A DNA stretch of 28,435 bases from CAG-390 sp003523225 (GCA_902461815.1 CABPZE010000025.1:1-28435), one strand, 5' to 3'; numbered from the stretch's first letter, positions 1 to 8,003 are shown. Notes: generated by a model from the sequence alone, not told the origin. Made by a program: numbers and translations.

Positions 1-211
1 TCCCGTATTCTGCATTATGCAAATCCGAAATATGGGCAATAGAAAAATTGTCAAACGATTCAGGCAAGTCTTTAGATGTTACTGTTAAGTGGTTTGTTTC
101 TACCGACAGATTTCCCCAAATTACCCAACTGACCATAATTAAAATCAGAAGCACAACAAGTATAATTATTTTTCGCTTTTGTATCTTTTTCACGATGTTA
201 TACCTCGCCAT
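1..211 (-). CDS. Membrane-anchored metallophosphoesterase (partial, N-terminus only)
   Basis: Open reading frame running off the left edge; only about the first 70 residues are present. It starts at ATG 211 with a purine-rich GGGGATAGGA stretch upstream. The N-terminus is MARYNIVKK followed by a hydrophobic helix at about residues 15-33, then IAHISDLHNAEYG. The ISDLH segment is the first metal-binding motif (Asp and His) of calcineurin-like phosphoesterases of the YaeI/YkuE type, which are typically tethered to the membrane by such an N-terminal helix and act outside it. The other metal-binding motifs would lie outside the window. The coding sequence is visibly more AT-rich than truB/trmB. 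It follows a decayed tyrosine phosphatase gene on the same strand. Substrate is unknown. Confidence 0.8.
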   Translation of the reverse strand, partial: MARYNIVKKIQKRKIIILVVLLILIMVSWVIWGNLSVETNHLTVTSKDLPESFDNFSIAHISDLHNAEYG

Positions 212-239
212 TATAAATCCTATCCCCACAAATTCCGAT

Positions 240-519
240 TTATAAAAGCACACCGCTTTGAAATTTCTCGATCAGCGTCTGCGGAATATTCAGACCGTCA
301 CGAAGAAAAGCGTCGGCATTTTCATATTGTTCATCAGATCAATTATCTTTGAAAGACGGTTTTTTCCCGCAGATCATTTCTGTCTGCTTCCGTTGAATCT
401 GACAGATGCGCGGAATGGATCAATAGTCCCGAAGAAATGACACGCCCCTGCGCCATGCGCAATCCGCCCATATCCCTGGCATTGAATATTTTTTCAAAAG
501 AAATTGATCTGTCATTCAT
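240..519 (-). pseudogene. Decayed tyrosine-protein phosphatase with internal deletion
   Basis: Remnant of a Y_phosphatase3-family protein (tyrosine/serine phosphatases such as Listeria LipA). From ATG 519 the reading contains FNARDMGGL, GRVISSGLLIHSAHLS and a few further residues typical of the family N-terminus, then hits a stop at 343-345. In another frame, about 331 down to the stop at 240-242, the DNA encodes ENADAFLRDGLNIP plus a short basic/hydrophobic tail, which resembles the family C-terminus. The whole middle, including the catalytic HCxxGKDRT loop, is missing. Frame disruption and loss of the active site make it non-functional as a phosphatase. The family identification is from recognised motifs, not from a search. 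Confidence 0.75.
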
Positions 520-589
520 TTTTGATTTTCTAAAATAAACATCCGATAAGCTATGTTGTTCCCACGCAGTTATGACACATCGGAGTTCT

Positions 590-1537
590 TTACCTGTTCT
601 GATCAAGACAAAATATTTTAACGGATCTTATCGCGCTTCCTCCGGGGTATTCAAAGACCTCGCCGAGCGCGAAAAAGCTCCCGTCAGCACTGCACACACG
701 CAGTCGCTCACCGTCCGTGAATGAGGTGCCCAGCTTCTTCTGATATATTTCGCACCCGGATCGGAAAAGCCTTTCAAAAAACCCGGGCAGAACAACACGC
801 CGAAGCCCGGTGAAAAGACTTTCCACCGGCAAAAGCCGTGCTTCCCTTTCCTTTGGCGTCATATTCTCAAGCTCCTCCGGCGTGTTAGCATCGGCAAGAG
901 TGAAATTTCCTACCGACGTCCTTCGCAGCTCTGCCATGACGCCGCCGCAGCCGAGCGCAGCTCCTATGTCGGCGCAAAGCGTTCGGATATATGTTCCCGA
1001 CGAACAGGATACGTCAAGCGTATATCTGCCATCGAGTGCATCAAGCGGCTCACAGATGATAGAATGTATCGTAACCGGACGGGCCTGCCGCTCGACTGTC
1101 TGACCCTTGCGTGCAAGGTCGCACAGCTTCTGACCGCCGACCTTGAGCGCGCTGTACATAGGCGGCGTCTGCATTATTTCCCCGCAAAATCCTGCCGCGG
1201 CGGATATGACCGCGTCTGCTCCGGGCAGGCATTCCGAATGCGAAAGCACCCTGCCCTCTATATCCTCGGTGTCTGTGGTGATTCCAAGCTTCATAACCGC
1301 GCGGTAAGATTTGTTGTGTACCGCAAGATATTCCGACGCTTTTGCGGCTCTGCCTACCAGCACCACAAGCACCCCGGTCGCCAGCGGGTCAAGCGTACCG
1401 GTGTGACCGACCCGCCGCGTACCGTAAAGCCTACGCACCTTACCGACCACATCAAATGAGGTAAAACCCTGAGGCTTATCCACCAAAAGGACCCCGCAAG
1501 GCTCCTGGGACATATCCATGCGCTTCCCGTCAGCCAT
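590..1537 (-). CDS. truB: tRNA pseudouridine(55) synthase TruB
   Basis: Converts U55 of the T-loop of tRNAs to pseudouridine in the cytoplasm. The start region reads GVLLVDKPQGFTSFDVV, followed by GHTGTLDPLATGVL, which carries the catalytic Asp (residue 50 from this start). Further TruB landmarks are YRAVMKLGITTDTED, QTPPMYSALKVGGQKL and CSSGTYIRTLCADIG. The chosen start is ATG 1537, which overlaps the trmB stop by 8 bp and has GGAG about 8 bases upstream; the frame is open further upstream to 1591, and ATGs at 1519 and 1513 are alternatives. Predicted length is 315 aa, normal for bacterial TruB with a C-terminal PUA-like region. It is probably co-transcribed with trmB; no clear terminator follows. 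Confidence 0.97.
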   Translation of the reverse strand: MADGKRMDMSQEPCGVLLVDKPQGFTSFDVVGKVRRLYGTRRVGHTGTLDPLATGVLVVLVGRAAKASEYLAVHNKSYRAVMKLGITTDTEDIEGRVLSHSECLPGADAVISAAAGFCGEIMQTPPMYSALKVGGQKLCDLARKGQTVERQARPVTIHSIICEPLDALDGRYTLDVSCSSGTYIRTLCADIGAALGCGGVMAELRRTSVGNFTLADANTPEELENMTPKEREARLLPVESLFTGLRRVVLPGFFERLFRSGCEIYQKKLGTSFTDGERLRVCSADGSFFALGEVFEYPGGSAIRSVKIFCLDQNR

Positions 1538-2252
1538 GCGCTTCTGTCTCCGTATCCTCCGCCGAGGCGGGGCTTTTATTGAAAACGACATGAGCCGAGT
1601 AGATGGGCATACCCTGCGAGGTGAAATTGCGTTCGTACTCGGTCATTATATTTCCATTTGCAAGCTCCGAGGCGTGAAGATCGCGCGTCATGGCGGTTAC
1701 TTCAAGTCCTGCCGCCTCAAACTGTTCAAGCGACCAGTCGAACAGCCCCTCGTTATCCGTTTTGAAATGCAGCTCCCCGCGCGGTATCAGCAGACGGCGG
1801 TAAAGCTCAAGAAATCCGGGCGCTGTAAGCCGACGCTTGGCATATCCTTTTTTAGGCCACGGATCGCTGAAATTCAGATAAATTCTTGAAAATGTATTTT
1901 CGGGGAACATGCCTTCAAGATCCTGCGCGTTGCCTATGATAAATCGCAGATTATCCGGACGTGCGTCCGCGCTTGCCGCCGCCTTCTCAAGAGCCGTTAC
2001 CGCCACATCGGCTACACGTTCAACGGCAATGATTCCGGAAGCGGGATGTGCCGCCGACAGACCGACCGCAAAATCCCCTTTGCCGCATCCTATTTCAAGC
2101 TCAAGCGGCATTGACGCGCCGAATATCTCACGGCTTACCTCCGCCGACCCGCTAAGCTCCGAATATCCCGATCCTCCCGGCTCAAAGCGCAGCAACAATG
2201 CCGAGCACGCTTCAATTCTTTCACCGGAATGCTTCTTTTTTCTCATTCTCAT
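1530..2252 (-). CDS. trmB: tRNA (guanine46-N7)-methyltransferase TrmB
   Basis: SAM-dependent enzyme forming m7G46 in the variable loop of tRNAs. It shows the SAM-binding motif LELEIGCGKGDF, the substrate motif NFSDPWPKKGYAKRR, FKTDN, and the family C-terminal signature TEYERNF. Start chosen at ATG 2252 because the protein then begins MRMRKKK, as most TrmB proteins do; the frame is open to 2309 without homologous content. A GGAG lies about 12 bases upstream, and a good sigma-A promoter overlaps the longer reading, which also argues for the shorter form. The stop overlaps the truB start by 8 bp, so the pair forms a tRNA modification unit. Confidence 0.96.
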   Translation of the reverse strand: MRMRKKKHSGERIEACSALLLRFEPGGSGYSELSGSAEVSREIFGASMPLELEIGCGKGDFAVGLSAAHPASGIIAVERVADVAVTALEKAAASADARPDNLRFIIGNAQDLEGMFPENTFSRIYLNFSDPWPKKGYAKRRLTAPGFLELYRRLLIPRGELHFKTDNEGLFDWSLEQFEAAGLEVTAMTRDLHASELANGNIMTEYERNFTSQGMPIYSAHVVFNKSPASAEDTETEAHG

Positions 2253-2280
2253 CTTGAAATCCGTCTCCGAATCTGTTATA

Positions 2281-2309
2281 ATATAATACGAGTATGCTCT
2301 GGACGTCAA
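2281..2309 (-). promoter_or_regulatory. Promoter for trmB-truB
   Basis: On the minus strand, TTGACG (2304-2309) is followed after 17 bases by TTATAT (2281-2286), with further TA-rich bases. The position is about 30 bp upstream of the TrmB start chosen here. Confidence 0.6.
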
Positions 2310-2458
2310 AATCGACTTTTTAATCAGAGATCAATACAGTATACCACATTTTCCGTTGCAATGCAAATACTTAGCTTCAAAATCCGAAAAAAATCCCAAT
2401 ACACCCCACACGACCGGATACAAATCCGGCTTACAATATCCTAAAGAAAGGTACTTCA

Positions 2459-3487
2459 ATGAACAAACAACTGTTCCTTGACGAGCTGGGCGCGCATCTT
2501 GCCTCACTTGGAGCCGACGAAAAAACCGTCGCCTCCCAGAAAGCTAAGATGGACGCGTATCTGCGCTCAAAGAATATGGAAGACATTGACGTTGATCCAG
2601 GCAAGATGGCAGAGGGAATAATGGAAAAGCTGCGCGCCGAATCCGCCGGCTCAGAGCCGGAAAGCTCCGCCGCAGACATACATACTTCCGCTCCGTCATC
2701 CGCCGCGGGAAAAGAAAAGGCAAGACCCGCTCCCGCAATTATGGATAAGCTTCGCTCTGACAAGCAACGCCCCTCCGCAAGCGGTGAAGAAAATAACGGA
2801 GGTAAGAAAACCGCGTCAGACGTTTCCCCTTCCAATGACCCGCTTTCGGCACTTGACGCAAAGCCGCGCCGCAACAATCCTGCGGAACATTCCCATACTT
2901 CCGAACAGGAAAAGCAGGAAGCTGCGCAAAGAGCCGAAAAGAATGCACCGGAAAAACATCCGGAGCCGGTTGCTGTCAGCACCAAAGCGCCGCTCAAGCC
3001 TGTTCCGGCAAATCACGATCAAGCAGACGACGAATTTGAGAGCGACGGCGAGGTGAAAAGCAGCGCCATCTCAAAGAACCGCACTCTTTACACTGTTCTG
3101 TTCTGCCTGGCAATACCGCTTGCCGCAATATTGGCAGTCGTTGTTGCCGCAGCGTTTCTGGGGCTTGTGTTTATACTTGCCGCAATTGCAATTCTGTTCG
3201 TGCTGGCTCTTATCGTTATTGTTGCCGCGGGCTGCTCGGTAGCTCTTATAGGGATCATCTACGGGGCATACAAGATAGTCACTGGCCTTGTACCTGTCGG
3301 AATGTACGAGATCGGTCTTGGAATCACAATCGGCGGCATTGTAATGTTTGTCGGAATAATCATGTATAACATCGCCATCAGACTTGTCCCCTACCTCATG
3401 AAAAAGCTGGCTCAGCTTGTCGGCTTTGCCTTCAAAAGTACCCGTGATGGCTTTATCGCCATGAAAGGAGCGCTGGAAAAGCTATGA
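2459..3487 (+). CDS. DUF1700/HAAS-type membrane protein with long charged linker
   Basis: 342-aa protein in three parts. Residues 1-60 (MNKQLFLDELGAHLASL...) resemble the N-terminal helical HAAS segment of DUF1700 proteins. Residues about 65-200 form a low-complexity linker rich in Ala, Pro, Glu and Lys. Residues about 210-340 contain several hydrophobic helices, with PLAAILAVVVAAAFLGLVF and following segments as in the DUF1700 membrane part. The ribosome site GAAAGG precedes ATG 2459 by 7 bases. Its stop overlaps the start of the DUF4097 gene (ATGA), indicating translational coupling. In Bacillota this pair often follows a PadR regulator gene, but none is present here. The molecular role is unknown; an envelope function is inferred from the membrane helices and partner. 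Confidence 0.8.
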   Translation: MNKQLFLDELGAHLASLGADEKTVASQKAKMDAYLRSKNMEDIDVDPGKMAEGIMEKLRAESAGSEPESSAADIHTSAPSSAAGKEKARPAPAIMDKLRSDKQRPSASGEENNGGKKTASDVSPSNDPLSALDAKPRRNNPAEHSHTSEQEKQEAAQRAEKNAPEKHPEPVAVSTKAPLKPVPANHDQADDEFESDGEVKSSAISKNRTLYTVLFCLAIPLAAILAVVVAAAFLGLVFILAAIAILFVLALIVIVAAGCSVALIGIIYGAYKIVTGLVPVGMYEIGLGITIGGIVMFVGIIMYNIAIRLVPYLMKKLAQLVGFAFKSTRDGFIAMKGALEKL

Positions 3488-4497
3488 AGCCTACCTCGGT
3501 CATCTTTATTATCGTTTCAGTAATTCTTGCCTGCACCGGACTGCTTCTGTGCATGAGCGCCGAAAACCTTGCAGTCGAGCAAGGAGTTGCACTGTTCAAT
3601 CAGCAGGGCGACAGCGAAAACAACTATACCGAATCCTTTGACATTGACGAGGAATACCTCAAAAAAATAGTTGTCTCCCTCAACGACGTCAGTGTAAACG
3701 TATACGGTGGAGCTGAAAAAAGCCATATTGACCTCATCAACTTCAATAACGGCAGCTATGACCTGACATCGAGCAAGTCACAGCTCAATCTGTCGGATAT
3801 ATCCGGAATTTCAGGGCTTATCAATCTTGATACCTTCAAGATCAATTTTGACGGCTTCCGCAACTACCTGAACTACTGGAAGTACAGGAACAAGGACAGA
3901 ACGGTAAACCTTTACCTTTCGGATGCCGCGGCGGTCATTTCCGTCGAAATTCAGACACAGACCGGAGATATTTTGCTTTCCGACCTTGCAATCGACTGCG
4001 ACTATGAGCTTACGGCAAACGAAGGCTCCGTCACGGTAAACAACGTATCCACCATCTCCACTATAACGGTCGATTCCTCAAAGGAAACGGTAGCCAAGCT
4101 GAATGGCGTATCAGCCCGCGAGCTGATATTTACCGCCGCGTCTGACGGATATGTTGAAATTGAGGAGAGCAGCTTCACGCACAAGATCGACGTTTCTATC
4201 AAAAACGGAGATTTCAAATACGTGCGCACGGAGCCGGATTTTTCAGGCTTCAATGTTTCTCTCAGCGCCTCGGGAATAATTGATGTGTACGGCAAAAGCT
4301 ACAGCGGCAGCTTTTCGGAGCAGAACGTAGAAATTTCTCTCCGTCCGATCACTCCCACGGAAGAAACCGGAGCAGTAGATGCTGAAACCACCGCCGACTC
4401 CACCCCCGAAACCGAAGCTCCCACTGGGCCGGAGGAAGCAAATTCAATTACCGTGACAGTCAAAAACGGGAACATCACAATAACCGGCAAAAACTGA
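3484..4497 (+). CDS. DUF4097-type beta-repeat envelope protein
   Basis: 337 aa with an N-terminal signal-anchor helix (about residues 6-24) followed by an extracytoplasmic domain of repeated short beta strands (for example VSVNVYGG, VEIQTQTGDILLSDLAI, YELTANEGSVTVNNV). This is the pattern of DUF4097/putative adhesin proteins, which form a right-handed beta structure. Near the C-terminus a Thr/Glu/Pro-rich spacer (about residues 285-318) is followed by one last strand pair (SITVTVKNGNITITGKN). ATG 3484 overlaps the preceding stop, so it is translated with the DUF1700 protein. A large hairpin downstream at 4593-4634 probably ends the transcript. Ligand or partner is unknown. Confidence 0.8.
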   Translation: MKPTSVIFIIVSVILACTGLLLCMSAENLAVEQGVALFNQQGDSENNYTESFDIDEEYLKKIVVSLNDVSVNVYGGAEKSHIDLINFNNGSYDLTSSKSQLNLSDISGISGLINLDTFKINFDGFRNYLNYWKYRNKDRTVNLYLSDAAAVISVEIQTQTGDILLSDLAIDCDYELTANEGSVTVNNVSTISTITVDSSKETVAKLNGVSARELIFTAASDGYVEIEESSFTHKIDVSIKNGDFKYVRTEPDFSGFNVSLSASGIIDVYGKSYSGSFSEQNVEISLRPITPTEETGAVDAETTADSTPETEAPTGPEEANSITVTVKNGNITITGKN

Positions 4498-4592
4498 AGC
4501 ATGATTGATGCTGTCATATTCACGGCAATGTCTGAAATGGTAATGGTTTCGATTTGACAACGTGATTGAACAACCAAGAACAAATAACCAAT

Positions 4593-4645
4593 GGGCTGTT
4601 TTGAATGCAATTTTGTATGCACTCAAAGCAGCCCGTTCTTTAATA
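4593..4645 (+). terminator. Terminator after the DUF1700/DUF4097 pair
   Basis: Long, slightly imperfect inverted repeat: GGGCTG at 4593-4598 pairs with CAGCCC at 4629-4634, and pairing continues inward with few mismatches to an 8-10 base loop. It is followed by TTCTTTAAT. It lies 95 bp after the DUF4097 stop. Confidence 0.65.
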
Positions 4646-4718
4646 TGCCACAGGTCGTGAAGCGTATTAAAAATGCGAAGTAATATTTCACTCGTTCCGC
4701 AAGGAAAGAATTTCATTG

Positions 4719-4750
4719 AAAAAGACGATTGCGGATGCAATCGTCTTTTT
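4719..4750. terminator. Bidirectional terminator next to tRNA-Leu
   Basis: Perfect hairpin: AAAAAGACGATTGC (4719-4732), loop GGAT, complementary arm ending in TTTTT at 4750. A/T tracts flank both sides, so it can stop transcription in either direction. On the minus strand it lies 2 bases after the CCA of the tRNA gene. Confidence 0.85.
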
Positions 4751-4751
4751 C

Positions 4752-4838
4752 TGGTGCCGGTGGCGGGGGTCGAACCCGCATGCCATTGCTGGCAAAGGAT
4801 TTTGAGTCCTCCTCGTCTGCCAATTCCAACACACCGGC
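4752..4838 (-). tRNA. tRNA-Leu (anticodon CAA)
   Basis: The minus strand folds as a class II tRNA. Acceptor arms GCCGGTG (4832-4838) and CACCGGC (4756-4762) are perfectly complementary, with discriminator A at 4755 and an encoded CCA at 4752-4754. The D-arm contains TTGG and GGCAGAC. The anticodon stem AGGA/TCCT encloses loop CTCAAAA, giving anticodon CAA (reads UUG). There is a long variable arm (TTTGCCAGCAATGGCAT) and T-loop GGTTCGACCCC. The mature 5' end is at 4838. Own promoter and terminator are present. Confidence 0.97.
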
Positions 4839-4872
4839 ATAATTTGAGCACCCAACATTCTGAGCAGATTTT

Positions 4873-4901
4873 ATTATATCACACAGTTGCAAAAAAATCA
4901 A
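4873..4901 (-). promoter_or_regulatory. Promoter for tRNA-Leu
   Basis: TTGATT (4896-4901), 17-base spacer, TATAAT (4873-4878) on the minus strand, ending about 34 bp before the mature tRNA 5' end. Confidence 0.8.
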
Positions 4902-4990
4902 GACTTATCGCGGATTTTTCACGGTCTTTCGCTTTTTAGTTTGAATCGCAGTAAAGCCCCGATATCGCCCCGCACCGTATCGATCATTGA

Positions 4991-5033
4991 AAAAGCGAGG
5001 GACAGCGGAGGTTTTACAACCTTCCGCTGTCCC
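4991..5033 (-). terminator. Terminator after flotillin gene
   Basis: Stem GGGACAGCGGA...TCCGCTGTCCC (4999-5033) with GG/CC inside and a loop of about 8 bases. On the minus strand it is followed by a TCGCTTTTTC tract. It lies 15 bp after the flotillin stop and ends the DUF1836-NfeD-flotillin transcript. Confidence 0.9.
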
Positions 5034-5047
5034 CGGGTAAATATTTC

Positions 5048-6478
5048 TTATTCGGCTGTGCCTGCTTCATGCGCGGAGCTATTTTCCGCCGGCTTTCCAA
5101 GATACTCAGGAAGTCTCATACCCGCCATGTCAAACAGCTCGGTAAGGGGAGGAACGGATTTGTACAGTCCTGAAATAAATCCAGCAGTACTGCTCTTCCC
5201 GTCAGCGCCTCCCTGACCGTTGTCCCACACTGTGACCTTGTCGATCTTGAGGTTCTTGATCGCATCGACCTGAATGCGGGTCAAATCCTCAAGCTTATCG
5301 GTAACCATAAGCCTTATAGCGGCATTGGCGTCTCCGCCCGCGGAGGCAACCACCTGTGCAAGACCTTCAGCCTGCTTGACAAGAATTTCTCTTGCACCGG
5401 CAGCCTCTGCCTGCATCTTCATCAGTATAGCGTCGGCTTCACCGCGCGCTTTGCGGCGCATCTGCTCAGCCTCAGCCTCGGCTTTAAGCTCGGCTTCCTT
5501 TTTGGCAATTTCAGCCTTTACAATTATATCAGCCTCAAGTCTTGCCTTTTCAAGCGTTGCACGGGCATTTTCCGCGTCACGCTGTGCGGCGTAGGATTCC
5601 TCGAGAGCCCTTGCGGCCTGAATATTTTCGGCGGCAACTGCGCGCTTGTTGGCTTCCGCCTCACGTTCGCGCCGGGTGGCGTCCGACTCTGCGATCTTCG
5701 CCTTTGCCTCATTTTCACCGGCTATTGCCTCGGAGTTTGCGCGGGAAACATTGATCCTCTGGTCTTTTTCCGCCGCCGACGCACCGATAGCACCGTTTCT
5801 GTCCGCCTCAGCGACCGAGATCTTTGCATCGTTTATCGCCTTTGCGGCAGCTTCCTTACCGAGAGCGGCAATATATCCGCTTTCGTCGTCAATATCGGTA
5901 ACGTTGACGTTGATAAGCCTAAGACCTATCTTCTTCAGCTCGGTTTCAACGTTTCCGGATACAGCGTCGAGGAATTTATCGCGGTCGGTATTGATCTCCT
6001 CAATATCCATCGTGGCTATGACAAGACGAAGCTGACCGAAAATAATATCCTTGGCAAGCTCCTGGATCTCTGCCAGCTTCAGTCCCAGAAGTCGCTCAGC
6101 TGCGTTCTGCATGACGCCCACCTCGGTGGAAATACCGACGGTAAAGCGCGAGGGAACGTCAACACGGATGTTCTGATGAGACAGCGCATTGGTCAGATCG
6201 ACCGGAATCGAAAGCGGCGTCAGATCAAGGTAATCGTACGACTGAACAATAGGAACGATGAATGCTGCTCCGCCGTGAATGCATTTGGCTGAACGCTGCG
6301 TGCCGTCGCGGTTTGTACCTACCTTACCGTATATAACCATGATTTTATCGGAGGGACACTTTTTGTACCTCGACGCAAACACGACTACAAGGGCAAAGAT
6401 CACTACCGCCACAGCAATAATAATGAGTGGCAGTGTGGCGGAAAGTCCGCCGGCAAGCATCGGAATGAAATGGGTCAT
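5048..6478 (-). CDS. Flotillin-like SPFH/band-7 protein (YqiK/FloT type)
   Basis: 476 aa. A single N-terminal membrane helix (residues about 14-36) is followed by KKCPSDKIMVIYGKVG and an SPFH (band 7) domain to about residue 200. Next comes a long Glu/Ala-rich coiled coil (about 205-365, many EAE/AEA repeats) and a C-terminal region with the QAEGLAQVV, AAIRLMVTDKLEDLTRIQVDAI and KIDKVTVWDNG segments typical of flotillins. Bacterial flotillins oligomerise on the inner face of the membrane and scaffold functional membrane microdomains. The gene sits downstream of an NfeD-like gene, the usual flotillin partner, and of an unknown membrane protein; it is the last gene before a strong terminator. 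Start ATG 6478 has AGAAAGG about 10 bases upstream. Confidence 0.95.
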   Translation of the reverse strand: MTHFIPMLAGGLSATLPLIIIAVAVVIFALVVVFASRYKKCPSDKIMVIYGKVGTNRDGTQRSAKCIHGGAAFIVPIVQSYDYLDLTPLSIPVDLTNALSHQNIRVDVPSRFTVGISTEVGVMQNAAERLLGLKLAEIQELAKDIIFGQLRLVIATMDIEEINTDRDKFLDAVSGNVETELKKIGLRLINVNVTDIDDESGYIAALGKEAAAKAINDAKISVAEADRNGAIGASAAEKDQRINVSRANSEAIAGENEAKAKIAESDATRREREAEANKRAVAAENIQAARALEESYAAQRDAENARATLEKARLEADIIVKAEIAKKEAELKAEAEAEQMRRKARGEADAILMKMQAEAAGAREILVKQAEGLAQVVASAGGDANAAIRLMVTDKLEDLTRIQVDAIKNLKIDKVTVWDNGQGGADGKSSTAGFISGLYKSVPPLTELFDMAGMRLPEYLGKPAENSSAHEAGTAE

Positions 6479-6514
6479 AGTGTTGTTTCCTTTCTTTATT
6501 TGATTTTTCTTGGG

Positions 6515-7294
6515 TTATTGATTAAAATTGTTTTGCACGGAGTTTTTTTCTTCCGCCCGTGAAATACGGACGTTTATCTCGTCAAGATACATATCCGCAT
6601 CTGCGTCAGCAAGCACCGGCAGATCCGCTATACGTGTGCCGTCGCGTAAGGTGAGCACAATGTGCCTGTATTGGGTCCTTCCCTCATACACAGCACGGCT
6701 CGTTTCGGTGCTTGAATAACATACAGGAGCAAGCTTTGTATACGCACACTCTTTGAAATAGTCCACGGTCTTACCGTCCGTCAGGCTGACGCGCCTCTCT
6801 CCGATGCAGATAGCATCCGGCTTGAGCATAAATCCGGACAGCGAGTACACGGATGAGCGCTCCTTGCCGTCCCCGCCCTTTTTGAACAGTGCATCGGGAT
6901 CGTCAAAATAATAGGTGTCAAAGAAAACCGGCTCGGTATGATGATCTTCTGCGGTCTTACCGTAGCGCTGGTCGTTTTTGTATCTTCTTGCGTCGGTATT
7001 TATGAATTTATGCGCAAAATCATTGCGGAAGGACTCATCAAGCCCCGCGGCGCATTCATCAAGCTCGGAATCCTTTATCCTTGTAGCTGAAATACAAGTC
7101 GCAAGTATCACCCCGGCGGCAAGCAACGGAAAGCCTATCAGCCTCATAAGTCCGCGTGGCAGACCGTTGGTGCTTGCAAGAAAAACGACCATAATGAAGC
7201 CCACGGCAATAAGCGCCGCGGATATGACTATCGGATATGTTTTGTTTACCTGACTGAAATATTTTTTATTCCGCTCGTAATTCATAAAGAGCAT
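6515..7294 (-). CDS. Unknown two-helix membrane protein between nfeD-like and flotillin genes
   Basis: 259 aa (256 if ATG 7285 is used; GGAGG lies 3 bases before 7294 and 12 before 7285, so the start is ambiguous). I do not recognise a family. The N-terminus is cytoplasmic-like and basic, followed by two hydrophobic helices at about residues 20-43 and 48-70, then a soluble, charged C-terminal domain of about 185 aa. This contains aromatic segments such as EPVFFDTYYFDDPDALF, a beta-rich stretch ending LTLRDGTRIADLPVLADADADMYL, and no recognisable catalytic motif. Spacing is 36 bp to flotillin and 33 bp from the nfeD-like stop, so it belongs to the same transcript and may work with the flotillin scaffold (inference). 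Confidence 0.75.
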   Translation of the reverse strand: MLFMNYERNKKYFSQVNKTYPIVISAALIAVGFIMVVFLASTNGLPRGLMRLIGFPLLAAGVILATCISATRIKDSELDECAAGLDESFRNDFAHKFINTDARRYKNDQRYGKTAEDHHTEPVFFDTYYFDDPDALFKKGGDGKERSSVYSLSGFMLKPDAICIGERRVSLTDGKTVDYFKECAYTKLAPVCYSSTETSRAVYEGRTQYRHIVLTLRDGTRIADLPVLADADADMYLDEINVRISRAEEKNSVQNNFNQ

Positions 7295-7327
7295 TCGCCT
7301 CCGATTTGTTCCGGAAAACAGGTACTT

Positions 7328-7954
7328 TTATTTTTTATTTTCAGCGTCCGGCGCCAGCGGCTCAACCACAAGCACTCCGCTTTCGCTGACCGCCACAACC
7401 CTTACATAGTTACCGGTCTTAAGCTCCCGGTCGGAAGTGGTGATCGCCGCATACTCACAGAATTTATCCTGGAGCGTGATCGTTACCTTTCCGGAGCCTC
7501 TGCCGCCCGCAGGAACGGGAATGTAGATCTGAGCCACCTTTCCGATTGCATTGGATATGTCGATATTTCCGGAGGACTGCAAACCGTAGATGGCTTTCAT
7601 AAGGAACGCAATTCCAACAAGCGTTGCTACTCCGGCAGCAACCGAAATAAGTATCGCCGCCCAGTCAGGAAGTGAGGTCTCCAGAAGTGCGACACCGAGC
7701 CATCCGGTGATGCAAAGCATCGAAAGAATGCCCCGAACCGTAAATAGAGACAACCCGTCGTCCGCCGACAGAGAATCAGAAGCATCGGTATCGGGTATTC
7801 CATCTCCGTCGGTATCAATATCATCCGGAGTATTGTCCGAACCGACCCCTATCAGCTGAAGCACGGTCTGAAGTACAAGTATCACAGTCGAAGGAATGGC
7901 GATAAGCGCAAATATCTGCTGAGTCAGCTCAAGTCCGTTCCACCAGTTTATCAT
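7328..7954 (-). CDS. NfeD-like membrane protein with C-terminal OB fold
   Basis: 208 aa. Hydrophobic helices lie at about residues 12-36, 73-92 and 98-124. The C-terminal domain (about 137-200) has the alternating strand pattern of the NfeD OB-fold (GKVAQIYIPVPAGGRGSGKVTI ... LKTGNYVRVVAVSESGVLVVEPL). NfeD-like proteins are encoded next to flotillins and are thought to act with them in the membrane. Between the first two helices sits an acidic loop, DIDTDGDGIPDTD, resembling calcium-binding thrombospondin-3/dockerin-like loops; this is unusual for the family as I know it. ATG 7954 has AAAGGAAG 6 bases upstream. It follows the DUF1836 gene by 49 bp without a terminator. Confidence 0.8.
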   Translation of the reverse strand: MINWWNGLELTQQIFALIAIPSTVILVLQTVLQLIGVGSDNTPDDIDTDGDGIPDTDASDSLSADDGLSLFTVRGILSMLCITGWLGVALLETSLPDWAAILISVAAGVATLVGIAFLMKAIYGLQSSGNIDISNAIGKVAQIYIPVPAGGRGSGKVTITLQDKFCEYAAITTSDRELKTGNYVRVVAVSESGVLVVEPLAPDAENKK

Positions 7955-8003
7955 GGATATCTTCCTTTCTCAATAATGTTGTTATGAATAGTGCCAAAGC
8001 GGA

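Noticed and set aside
4444..4851. Minus-strand reading of 135 codons across the tRNA-Leu
   Set aside because: It is a translation of the tRNA gene and terminators; such readings over tRNAs are common artefacts.
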